From assembly GCA_043813215.1 (NCBI GenBank), contig JBDRLH010000033.1, positions 1-25,299 on the forward strand: DNA of 25,299 nt, read 5' to 3'. The position numbers and the translations under genes are program-made. Positions 1 through 7,597 of the stretch are shown here, piece by piece. Position 1 is the stretch's first letter, and the number at the start of each line of letters is the position of its first letter. The notes beneath the pieces were generated by a model. The model was not told where the DNA came from. It saw only the letters and a list, made by a program, of their open reading frames with translations, and did not search any database. The stretch comes from JBDRLH01 sp043813215. GTDB lineage: Bacteria > Patescibacteriota > Minisyncoccia > Minisyncoccales > JAQTPW01.

Positions 1-2
1 CC

Positions 3-554
3 GAACAGGATTCGGTAAATAAAGTTATCTTCCATTCTGTAACAATAACCGGTTTGGTCCCAGGTACTACATATTTCTGGAGACCGATTTCCCACGGTTC
101 TCCGATTAAAGTAGGCGATGAATTATCTTTTACAACCAGCATCAGCGAGGAATCCGACGTTGAATCCTGCGTAGGAGAGGGAGAGTCAATACCCGTCATA
201 GCCAATCTGCCGGCTTGTTGCGCAGGGCTGGAGATGATCCCTCCAAAAGAAGAACAAATAGTCGGGATTTTTGGAATCTGTACTGCAAATTGCGGCAACG
301 GAATTTGCAACGAAGAAACAGAGTCTTATTTAAACTGTCCGAAAGATTGCGAAATGGCGGGTAAAATCGGCACAGAAGGAGCAGAAAATATTGCGGGGGC
401 GATGGCGGAACAATCTGATTTGGTAAAATTACTAGCTGCGTCAGGAAGATTTATCAATGATCGATGGTTGGTTCTGGTTATCATTGCTGCGGTATTGTTT
501 ATTCTGTATTGGATGATTTTTGGGAGAAAAAGGAAGAATAAAAACACAATCTAA
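3..554 (+). CDS. C-terminal part of a surface protein with FnIII-like end, Cys-rich motif and membrane anchor (5' truncated)
   Basis: The frame is open from the left edge, so this is the 3' end of a longer gene; the TTG at 54 is not a convincing start. The visible N-terminal part (GLVPGTTYFWRP) resembles the last strands of a fibronectin type III domain. A Cys-rich motif follows (CGNGICNEETESYLNCPKDC), a pattern seen in extracellular proteins of CPR bacteria and archaea. One hydrophobic helix near the end (WLVLVIIAAVLFILYWMIF) is followed by a basic tail (GRKRKNK), which fits a single-pass protein with its bulk outside the cell. A bidirectional terminator follows directly. The function is not recognised; a cell-surface role is inferred from domains and topology only. 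Confidence 0.8.
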   Translation, partial: EQDSVNKVIFHSVTITGLVPGTTYFWRPISHGSPIKVGDELSFTTSISEESDVESCVGEGESIPVIANLPACCAGLEMIPPKEEQIVGIFGICTANCGNGICNEETESYLNCPKDCEMAGKIGTEGAENIAGAMAEQSDLVKLLAASGRFINDRWLVLVIIAAVLFILYWMIFGRKRKNKNTI

Positions 555-585
555 CCAAAAAACCCGCCGGAAGGCGGGTTTTTGG
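555..585. terminator. Bidirectional intrinsic terminator
   Basis: The stem AACCCGCC (561-568) pairs with GGCGGGTT (573-580) around the loop GGAA. It is flanked by an A-run on the left and a T-run on the right, so it can end transcription from both directions. It lies between two convergent genes. Confidence 0.9.
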
Positions 586-595
586 TTTAATGAAT

Positions 596-2695
596 TTAGA
601 AATTTATTTTATAAACTTTCAGGTCATTTAAAAGCCAGATAGTTTTGCCGTTTTGGGAAACCGTAAAATCCAAAAGGTTATCAAATTTTTCGCTTTCAAA
701 TTGTTTTTGAACTTTTCCCTGCTTATCAAAAATGACGATGCGTTTTTGCATGGGCTCCAGAACAAAAATATACGGTGAGCCGAAAGGTATTAAAATTTTT
801 GAAAAACTTTCGGGTTTCGGGAAAATATCAGGATTTATGGTTTCTTGCAAATTGCCGGCATAATATCTTAAAAGGTCGTTGTTTTTGTCCAGAACCCAGA
901 CCGAGCCGTCCACGGCAATTGATTTTGCGTCCAGAAGCTTTTGGGCGCCGGTTCCTTGCCATTTTTGGGGATTGTCTTTATTGTCTGCAATGGGCGAGAG
1001 ATATTTTATGATTTCCGCATTTTTTGCGTCCAAAAAATACGCGCTTTTTTTGAATACCGCAAAGCCAGCCGGGTTGAAATTCGGATAGGGGACTTTCAAA
1101 ATAATTTTTTCGCTTATCTGGCCGTTTTCTATTGCGGCAAGATTGTCCGGTTTTGAAAACAACAAAACGGAATCGGCGCCTTTTACGTCCGCCCTGCTGA
1201 ATTTTTGATTTTCCTGAATGAGTTGGCCGCTATTGTTTTCATCTAATTTATAGATATTCTTGGCATACGGGCTGAAAAAGTAAAGATTTTTTTCATCATA
1301 GACCATTTTTTGAGGAATATATTCCTGCTCGTTGAATTCAAATATCAGCTCGGGCTCCTCCATTCTAATAAGATTATTCAAATTTTTTAAATCATCATCA
1401 ATTTTTTTCTTAAGAGAAATCGCTTCGGTTTTTATGGGGCCGCTAAGCTTGGTCAGGGGAACAATTTCATCCCAAGCCAAAGAAAGTATGGATAAAGCTT
1501 GTTTTTTTGCTTCAGGGCTTACGTCTTTTAAAATCATAAAACTTTCTGCCTGGGATACTTTTTCCCGGAGAGTTTGAAGCGTCGCGAAATATTCTTTTTG
1601 TTTTTGATTTTCCTGACCCTGAAAAATAAAAAAACCCAAAGTCAGAATAAATGCAAAAAATAAAATCAGGATTAACTTTTTCTTTAAAATTTGATTATTC
1701 TTCAGTTTGGAAAAATTGAAAGAAGGCACTCTTAAGGCGGGCATTTTAAAAATCGGCATTTTAAAAGTCGGCAATTTAAATTTGAAAACGGGCATGGAAA
1801 AAGAAGGCAATTTAAAGGTGTTAGATCTTGGCTTGGGTTTTTCCACTTTGACTTTTATTTTAACGGGTCCGCTTTGGGGGGTAGCCGGCGGAGGAGCCGG
1901 CTCTTTTTTGGTTCTTTTTGATAAAAAGGCTGCCAAATTGGAAATATTTTTAAAGAAAGTTGTTGCTTTTTTTGAATATGATTTTTCTATTTCCCTCTGA
2001 AAAATTATTTTAGGTCTTTTAAATGTTGTCGGGAATTTTGCAGCGTTTATCAAAACAAAAGCACCCGAAACGTCAGCCAGCTCTTCCTCCTTCGTCTTTA
2101 TAAGGTCTTTTAATTGTTTTTCGTCAACAAGAGAAATTTTTGCTATTTCGTTTATTGTATTTTTTAGGATTTGGAAAATTTTTTCAGAAAACATCAGAAT
2201 AACGTCGTTTTCTCTCAATTTTCCCGAGACTATATTATTGAAGACTTTCAGGGGATAGGGCTCTATTTCCTGAGAGTCAAGTTTGGAGCCGATATCAATA
2301 ATATGCGGGCCTCTGATTAAAAATATTTTTGTTAACCCGACTTTTGTGAAATTAAGCTCAAGATTTTTCAGGGAAATTATGGCAAAATTAAGATTTCCCA
2401 ACCAATCGGTGTTCTCCCTGGCCACTTCTTGAGCCAAAATTTCGTTGCCACGCCTGAGAGACTCTTTCAGAGCCTGTTCGTGAGCCCTATGAAATTTTAA
2501 ATAAAACTCTTTTTTGACGACCGCGGCTATTTTTTCTAAAAGCTTGTAATTGTGGGGTAGGGGATTTTTGAGTTCGCCAAGCATAAAAATACCACCCATT
2601 CTTTTTTCATAAATGTTCTCGGGTATGCAGCAGAAGCTGTCAAAAATCAGCCTATCCTTATCGCCGGGATTGAAATGAAATTCAAAGGCCTTCAT
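596..2695 (-). CDS. Membrane protein with degenerate PP2C-like domain, Pro-rich repeat linker, TM helix and propeller-like C-terminus
   Basis: The product is 699 aa. Residues 1-225 resemble a PP2C/SpoIIE-type phosphatase fold: ELNFTKVGLTKIFLIRG sits where PP2C proteins have a GDS strand, and ENDVILMFSEKI where they have a GD..LL.SDG strand. The metal-binding aspartates are absent, so catalysis is unlikely. Residues about 266-292 are Pro-rich. Residues about 294-329 form a near 5-residue repeat ([KR][LMV]Px[FL]). One TM helix lies at about 340-358 and a coiled-coil-like stretch at about 360-440. Residues about 440-699 contain repeated strands (KSIAVDGSVWVLDKNNDLL) typical of NHL or other beta-propellers. 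The inferred topology is N-terminus in the cytoplasm and propeller outside. There is no Shine-Dalgarno site; a -10-like TATATT lies 5 bases before the ATG. Domain calls are from pattern recognition only. Confidence 0.75.
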   Translation of the reverse strand: MKAFEFHFNPGDKDRLIFDSFCCIPENIYEKRMGGIFMLGELKNPLPHNYKLLEKIAAVVKKEFYLKFHRAHEQALKESLRRGNEILAQEVARENTDWLGNLNFAIISLKNLELNFTKVGLTKIFLIRGPHIIDIGSKLDSQEIEPYPLKVFNNIVSGKLRENDVILMFSEKIFQILKNTINEIAKISLVDEKQLKDLIKTKEEELADVSGAFVLINAAKFPTTFKRPKIIFQREIEKSYSKKATTFFKNISNLAAFLSKRTKKEPAPPPATPQSGPVKIKVKVEKPKPRSNTFKLPSFSMPVFKFKLPTFKMPIFKMPALRVPSFNFSKLKNNQILKKKLILILFFAFILTLGFFIFQGQENQKQKEYFATLQTLREKVSQAESFMILKDVSPEAKKQALSILSLAWDEIVPLTKLSGPIKTEAISLKKKIDDDLKNLNNLIRMEEPELIFEFNEQEYIPQKMVYDEKNLYFFSPYAKNIYKLDENNSGQLIQENQKFSRADVKGADSVLLFSKPDNLAAIENGQISEKIILKVPYPNFNPAGFAVFKKSAYFLDAKNAEIIKYLSPIADNKDNPQKWQGTGAQKLLDAKSIAVDGSVWVLDKNNDLLRYYAGNLQETINPDIFPKPESFSKILIPFGSPYIFVLEPMQKRIVIFDKQGKVQKQFESEKFDNLLDFTVSQNGKTIWLLNDLKVYKINF

Positions 2696-2697
2696 GA

Positions 2698-2706
2698 TAT
2701 AATATA
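2698..2706 (-). promoter_or_regulatory. Candidate -10 for the 596-2695 gene
   Basis: Read on the minus strand, TATATT (2706-2701) or the overlapping TATTAT lies 5 or fewer bases before the ATG at 2695, so the mRNA would be leaderless. No good -35 is visible. The 2696-2759 gap separates two divergent genes, and no clear plus-strand promoter is seen. Confidence 0.4.
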
Positions 2707-2759
2707 AACGAAGCGAATATTATTAAGTTATCTTAACAGAATTTTGGCACAAGACAAAC

Positions 2760-3746
2760 ATGATAGATGAATTGTTGGTAAAATTAAAATGCTCGTTTTT
2801 GCCCTGTGAAAAAAACAGCTACCGCCCGAAATTTTTAGACGGCAAATTTTTGAAGCGTTTTATTATTTTACTGCTGGTCCTGAAGTTTGTCGTCATCCCG
2901 TTTTTTATCTATTTTCCCAAAACAGGATTTTTCGCCGATCTGACAAAAACTTCTTTAATCCAGCTTGCTAACTTGGCGCGACAGTCCTTGGGATATCAGC
3001 CGTTGGCCGAGAGCCAAAAACTAAACACAGCCGCATATTTTAAGGCGAAAGACATGTTGGATAAAGATTATTTCGCCCATAGCAGTCCCGAAGGCCTAAC
3101 TCCCTGGTTTTGGTTTGGCAAAGCTGAATACGACTACAGATATGCCGGAGAAAATTTAGCCATAGGCTTTTTAGAATCCGAAGAAGTAAACCAGGCCTGG
3201 CTGGATTCCGCCTCGCATAGGAAAAATATCCTGAATGCCAATTACAGTGAAATAGGTTTGGCAGTTGTTTCGGGAGAATTCCAGGGCAAGCAGACAACAG
3301 TGGTGGTCCAGCTTTTTGGATCACCCAAAACCAAAGCGCAAACCGTCGCCAAAACAAACTCTTTTGTTTCAGAAGCAGTCGAGTCGGCAACGGAAACGAC
3401 ACCAGCAAAGGTGGTATCAGGTCAATTTGGCGGCCAGCCCCAAATAGTGCTTTCTGCTTTTGAAGGGGCGGAGCAAAAAGGGAGCTTGGCCATGAGTTTT
3501 TATTCTTTTTTTGTTTCGGACTATTACGATTTACTCCAGAAAATAATTTTCGGCTTTTTGATTTTTGTCATTATATTATTGATAAATACCGTCTTGTTTG
3601 ATATATTTATCTACCGCGCTTATGAAATACAATATAAGGACATTCTTTTAAAAACCTTGGGTTTTTGCTTGATTTTGGCAATATTGTTGCATTTTGATAA
3701 AAGCTCAATAATCCAGCTTATCCCGCACGATTTTAGGATTTATTAA
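2760..3746 (+). CDS. Membrane-anchored CAP-domain (SCP/PR-1, YkwD-like) protein
   Basis: The product is 328 aa. A TM helix at about 34-52 is followed by a CAP domain at about 65-190 with the family signatures DKDYFAHSSPEG, YAGENLA and SHRKNIL. The typical cavity residues are present as His107, Glu131 and His153. After a Ser/Thr/Gln-rich linker, residues about 245-328 hold two or three more hydrophobic helices, so the CAP domain is tethered on both sides. YkwD-like CAP proteins are usually secreted and have no settled biochemical role. The ATG at 2760 is used; no Shine-Dalgarno site is visible. The protein ends 5 bases before tRNA-Val. Confidence 0.88.
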   Translation: MIDELLVKLKCSFLPCEKNSYRPKFLDGKFLKRFIILLLVLKFVVIPFFIYFPKTGFFADLTKTSLIQLANLARQSLGYQPLAESQKLNTAAYFKAKDMLDKDYFAHSSPEGLTPWFWFGKAEYDYRYAGENLAIGFLESEEVNQAWLDSASHRKNILNANYSEIGLAVVSGEFQGKQTTVVVQLFGSPKTKAQTVAKTNSFVSEAVESATETTPAKVVSGQFGGQPQIVLSAFEGAEQKGSLAMSFYSFFVSDYYDLLQKIIFGFLIFVIILLINTVLFDIFIYRAYEIQYKDILLKTLGFCLILAILLHFDKSSIIQLIPHDFRIY

Positions 3747-3751
3747 AAAAA

Positions 3752-3823
3752 GGGCACTTGGCGCAGTGGTAGCGCGCTTCGTTCACATCGAAGAGGCCAT
3801 AGGTTCGAATCCTATAGTGCCCA
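3752..3823 (+). tRNA. tRNA-Val (anticodon CAC)
   Basis: A full 72-nt cloverleaf is present: acceptor GGGCACT/AGTGCCC, D stem GCGC/GCGC, anticodon stem CTTCG/CGAAG with loop TTCACAT (anticodon CAC at 3784-3786), T stem ATAGG/CCTAT with loop TTCGAAT, and discriminator A. CCA is not encoded. It reads GUG codons. Confidence 0.96.
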
Positions 3824-3829
3824 CAATTA

Positions 3830-3838
3830 TGGTATAAT
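3830..3838 (+). promoter_or_regulatory. Extended -10 promoter for the 3854 gene
   Basis: TGGTATAAT is a perfect extended -10 (TGnTATAAT). Transcription would start near 3845, leaving about 9 bases before the ATG at 3854. The -35 region falls inside the tRNA 3' half and is weak, as is common with extended -10 promoters. Confidence 0.65.
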
Positions 3839-3853
3839 AAAAAAAGCAAATTA

Positions 3854-4234
3854 ATGGATAATATTTTTTTTAAGTGGCTGATTTTCCAGTTTTTTGACGC
3901 GCCAAAAGAAATTTTAAAGGCCTGGCGGAATTTTTTAATATTTAATTTAAATTATTTTTCCATTCCGGTGCTCCTGCGCACTCTTTTTGCCTATTGGCGC
4001 AAATACAGCTGGGATTATCCCAGAGGATTTGATTTTTTAATATATCTTGAGGTGGCCGCTTCAAATTTAATTTCAAGGATTTTGGGGGCGATAATGAGGA
4101 TTATTTTGATATGCTTGGGAATTGCCGTTGAAATTTTCATATTTTTTTTAGGCGGAGCAGTGCTTTTGATTTGGCTGATTTTGCCCGTCCTTATAATTTT
4201 TGGAATATACCATGGCGCCAGAATTTTATTATAA
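3854..4234 (+). CDS. Small unknown membrane protein
   Basis: The product is 126 aa. An amphipathic, aromatic-rich N-terminal half (residues 1-75, including FFDAPKEILKAWRNFLIFN) is followed by two close hydrophobic helices (about 78-100 and 103-122), which form a hairpin in the membrane. The start at 3854 lies just after an extended -10. Its 3' end overlaps the start of the next gene by 23 bases. It heads a forward run that includes the membrane-anchored AAA+ gene, so a shared membrane role is possible but unproven. No known family was recognised. Confidence 0.75.
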   Translation: MDNIFFKWLIFQFFDAPKEILKAWRNFLIFNLNYFSIPVLLRTLFAYWRKYSWDYPRGFDFLIYLEVAASNLISRILGAIMRIILICLGIAVEIFIFFLGGAVLLIWLILPVLIIFGIYHGARILL

Positions 4235-5054
4235 AAGATCTTTCACATTAATTGAACTTTTAGTAGTTATTGCCATCATCGGTCTTTTGGCGAGCATCGT
4301 GGTGGTTAACGTAAATAGCGCTCGAGATAAAGCAAAGATTGCCAAATCAATACAATTCAGCAGTTCTGTTTATCACGCCCTTGGTGCCGAAGCGGTAGGC
4401 TACTGGGATTTTAATGAAATTGTCGGAGGTACCGTCAGGGACGTTTCAGGCAACGGCAACACTGGAACGGTTAACGGGGCGACCCTGGTAGACAGCCTGG
4501 TTTTTTCCGGAGGTAATTTGGGAAAAGCCCTAAGTTTTGACGGACTGAATGATTCTGTAAGTTTCGGGACAAGTATAAGCATGAGCAACTCAAGCGCTAT
4601 TTCTTTGGAAGCATGGGTAAAAAATAATGGCAATAATGGAGCTGATTACGCTCAAATTGTCGGCAGATTTTTAGAATATGCTTTCCAATGTAGCACTATC
4701 GCCAATTCTAATCAGATTTTGTTCAATATTAGGGGAACTGATGCAGCTTGGCATTCTACTGGTGGTTATGTCACGTTTACTCCGGGGGATTGGACGCATC
4801 TTGTGGGGGTTTATAATAGTTTATTGGCTTCCAATAATATAAAAATTTATATGAACGGAGTATTAGAAAAACAAGCTACTTACGCTGGTGGGATAAGTAC
4901 TGGGGTTAATAATACCGGAATAAGCTCTTATCCGGCTCGCTTTGTCAATTACAGCGTTGACCAAGTGCGCATTTATAGCCAGGCATTGGGTGCGGCTGAA
5001 ATACAAAAACACTACGCCGAGGGTTTGGAGAAACATCAATTAGCAAAAGAGTAA
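4212..5054 (+). CDS. Type IV pilin-like protein with LamG/concanavalin-type domain
   Basis: The product is about 280 aa from the ATG at 4212; a TTG at 4200 in frame would add 4 residues. The N-terminus has a class III prepilin signature (KRSFTLIELLVVIAIIGLLA) that continues as a pilin helix. The residue before the cleavage point is Ser, where Gly is usual. Residues about 60-270 match a LamG-like jelly-roll domain (Laminin_G_3 type): YWDFNE, DVSGNGNTGTVNGAT, ALSFDGLNDSV, WTHLVGVYN, IYMNGV and a closing VDQVRIYSQALGAAEIQ. Such proteins are frequent in Parcubacteria. It would be processed by a prepilin peptidase and could be a surface adhesin or pilus-tip subunit. The carbohydrate-binding role is inferred from the fold. 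Confidence 0.9.
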   Translation: MAPEFYYKRSFTLIELLVVIAIIGLLASIVVVNVNSARDKAKIAKSIQFSSSVYHALGAEAVGYWDFNEIVGGTVRDVSGNGNTGTVNGATLVDSLVFSGGNLGKALSFDGLNDSVSFGTSISMSNSSAISLEAWVKNNGNNGADYAQIVGRFLEYAFQCSTIANSNQILFNIRGTDAAWHSTGGYVTFTPGDWTHLVGVYNSLLASNNIKIYMNGVLEKQATYAGGISTGVNNTGISSYPARFVNYSVDQVRIYSQALGAAEIQKHYAEGLEKHQLAKE

Positions 5055-5060
5055 TTAAAA

Positions 5061-7583
5061 ATGTTCAATTTTGATTTAAAAAGAGCGGCGATTTTCCAGG
5101 CGCTGGTCTGGGAAAAAATACTCGGGATCGCTTTAATTGGCAAATTAAGGAAAACTTTGCTTTGCCTAGCTTTTTTGACTGCCTTTTTATTTGCCTGGGG
5201 ATTTTTCGGAGAGACATTTTCTTTGGGTACTCTCAAATTTCTGCTGGGTTCTAGTCTTATATCTTTTGGGCTGTTTCTGGCATTTTGGGAAATAAATTTA
5301 TTCTTTACAAAAAAACTGGTAAATCCCGCCCTTAAGATAAGAATAGAGGATGCGGTCTTAGAAGACGAAAATTGCAACCTGGCCGAATTTCTTAGTTTTC
5401 ACTCCGCAAAAGCCGTAGAAAAAGCCAAAACCAGTTCGCTAAAACTCTTCTACAATCTTGTCTGCGGAAATCCTTCCCTTAATTTTGTCTTTTCCAGGGC
5501 TCTTTTGGACGTGGCCGCAATCAAAAAAATATTAAAAGGAAAAATAAGAGAAATTTCTCAAAAAGAAGATTCTTATATTTTTTCACAGGTAATTAAAGAA
5601 TCTTTGGTTGCGGCCCAGAGAAGAAAACATCCGCGCATTGAGGTTGGCGACATGATTGTGGCCCTTTCCGGGTGCGAGCCCGTTTTTAAAGACATTTTAA
5701 TTAATGCCGACCTGAAGACCGAAGATATTGAAAATTTAGTCCGGTGGCTGGAGTCTTTGGAAAAGAAAATTATAAAGAACAAAAGATTTTGGGACTGGGA
5801 CAATCTTATGAAAAATAATTCCGTTGGCAGCAGTTGGGCGGCGGGCTATACCATAACTCTTGATCAATTTTCAACCGATTGGAAAAATATTGCGGGTGCT
5901 TTTGGCCAAGAAGATTTTTTAAGCTCAAGAGAGCAAATTGAAGGGATGGAAAGAATTTTGGGTCAGGAACTCGTCCACAACGTTTTACTTATAGGGGAAC
6001 CGGGCACCGGCCGAAAGGGCATGGTCTTATCTCTGGCTAATCGGATAATCTCGGGCAAATCTCTGCCGGAATTAAATTACAAAAGAGTTGTCGCCTTGGA
6101 TATGGTGGCCGTGCTCTCTCGCTGCCAATCTTTCGACGAAGTGGAAAATGCCCTTGAAACCATTTTTGGAGAAGCGGCTTCGGCCGGCAATGTAATTTTA
6201 GTAATAGACGAATTCTACAGTTTTATCTCTCAGCCCAGCGGAAAAGTCGGGGCCGTTGACATCTCATCAATTCTTTTCAGATATCTTTCTTTGCCGAATT
6301 TCAGGTTAATAGGCATCACTTCCTATGCGGGATACCATCTTTTTATTGAAAAAAATCCGTCCATTCTGAAATTTATGGAAAAAGTTGAAGTGCCCGAGGC
6401 GACGGAAAACGAAACGATCGCTATCTTGGAAAACAAGGTTTTAAATTTAGAATACAAATATAAAAAATTCATCAGCTATCCGGCCCTGAGAGACATTGTT
6501 AAATACTGCAATCGTTATATTAAAGACGCTCCCTTTCCCAAGAAAGCAATTGATTTGCTGGAAGAAGTCGTTTTTTATACGGTACGCTACACAAAAAGCA
6601 AAACGATTTTGCCCGAGCATGTTTCCAAGATGGTTTCCAAAAAAACCGACATACCCGTAGGAGAATTAGAGCGGAAAGAAAAAAATATCCTTCTGAATTT
6701 AGAAGGGCTGATTCACAAAAGAATCATAAATCAGGAAGAAGCCGTGAGCGAGGTTTCTTCAGCCATGAGGAGGGCGAGAGCCGACATTACGGTCAGAAAG
6801 GGCCCGATGGGTTGCTTCCTGTTTTTGGGCCCTACGGGAGTCGGCAAAACCGAAACTTCAAAGGCCCTGGCCGAGGTTTATTTCGGTTCTGAAGAAAAAA
6901 TGATAAGGATTGATATGTCGGAATTTCAGAGCGTTGCCGACATCCCAAGATTGCTTGGAACAAGCCAAGAAGAGGGATTGCTGACGACGTCCGTCAGAGA
7001 AAATCCTTTCTCGCTTATTTTACTTGATGAAGTTGAAAAAGCTCATCCCAATATTCTCAATCTTTTTTTGCAGGTTTTAGACGAGGGGTTTCTTACCGAC
7101 GGATTAAGCAGGAAAGTAGATTTTAAAAATACCATCATCATAGCCACCTCAAACGCCGGCTACGAAGTAATCCTGGAAGCGTTAAAAGGGAACAAAGAAA
7201 TGCAGGAGATTAAAAATGATTTGCTGGATTTTCTTTATAAAGAGAAAATTTTCCGGCCGGAATTTTTGAATCGTTTTGACGCCCTGGTGGTTTTTAAATC
7301 TTTGACCAAGCAGCACTTGCTTGCCATCGCCGAATTGATGCTTCAGAAGCTCAAGAAAAATTTAAAAGACAAAGAAATCGATTTTATTATCACGGACGCC
7401 TTAAAAGAAAAAATTGTTGAGTTAGGTTTTGACCGGGTTTTCGGGGCAAGGCAGATGAGAAGAGTCATTCAGGATAAATTAGAAAATGTCTTGGCCGTCG
7501 CTTTGCTGTCGGGCGAAATAAAAAGAGGGAGCAAGGTTGAGATTTCTCCGGAAGATTTCAAATTAACCGTCAAAGAAGATTAA
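5061..7583 (+). CDS. Membrane-anchored ClpC/ClpB-like double AAA+ ATPase
   Basis: The product is 840 aa. Two TM helices (about 30-50 and 55-80) come first, then a diverged Clp-N-like helical region (about 100-240). The first AAA+ module has a damaged Walker A (GEPGTGRKG, 312-320, where GxGKT is expected) but keeps its Walker B (VILVIDEF). The second module is intact: Walker A GPTGVGKTE (590-598), Walker B LILLDEVEKA, sensor-1 IIIATSNAG, arginine finger FRPEFLNRFD and sensor-2 FGARQMRR. There is no ClpB-type middle coiled coil and no [IVL]GF ClpP-docking tripeptide in the expected loop, so partnership with ClpP is doubtful. It lies 6 bases after the pilin gene and 14 bases before a DUF4015 gene. 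Unfolding or remodelling of membrane or surface proteins is inferred. Confidence 0.92.
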   Translation: MFNFDLKRAAIFQALVWEKILGIALIGKLRKTLLCLAFLTAFLFAWGFFGETFSLGTLKFLLGSSLISFGLFLAFWEINLFFTKKLVNPALKIRIEDAVLEDENCNLAEFLSFHSAKAVEKAKTSSLKLFYNLVCGNPSLNFVFSRALLDVAAIKKILKGKIREISQKEDSYIFSQVIKESLVAAQRRKHPRIEVGDMIVALSGCEPVFKDILINADLKTEDIENLVRWLESLEKKIIKNKRFWDWDNLMKNNSVGSSWAAGYTITLDQFSTDWKNIAGAFGQEDFLSSREQIEGMERILGQELVHNVLLIGEPGTGRKGMVLSLANRIISGKSLPELNYKRVVALDMVAVLSRCQSFDEVENALETIFGEAASAGNVILVIDEFYSFISQPSGKVGAVDISSILFRYLSLPNFRLIGITSYAGYHLFIEKNPSILKFMEKVEVPEATENETIAILENKVLNLEYKYKKFISYPALRDIVKYCNRYIKDAPFPKKAIDLLEEVVFYTVRYTKSKTILPEHVSKMVSKKTDIPVGELERKEKNILLNLEGLIHKRIINQEEAVSEVSSAMRRARADITVRKGPMGCFLFLGPTGVGKTETSKALAEVYFGSEEKMIRIDMSEFQSVADIPRLLGTSQEEGLLTTSVRENPFSLILLDEVEKAHPNILNLFLQVLDEGFLTDGLSRKVDFKNTIIIATSNAGYEVILEALKGNKEMQEIKNDLLDFLYKEKIFRPEFLNRFDALVVFKSLTKQHLLAIAELMLQKLKKNLKDKEIDFIITDALKEKIVELGFDRVFGARQMRRVIQDKLENVLAVALLSGEIKRGSKVEISPEDFKLTVKED

Positions 7584-7597
7584 ACATCAAATATTGA

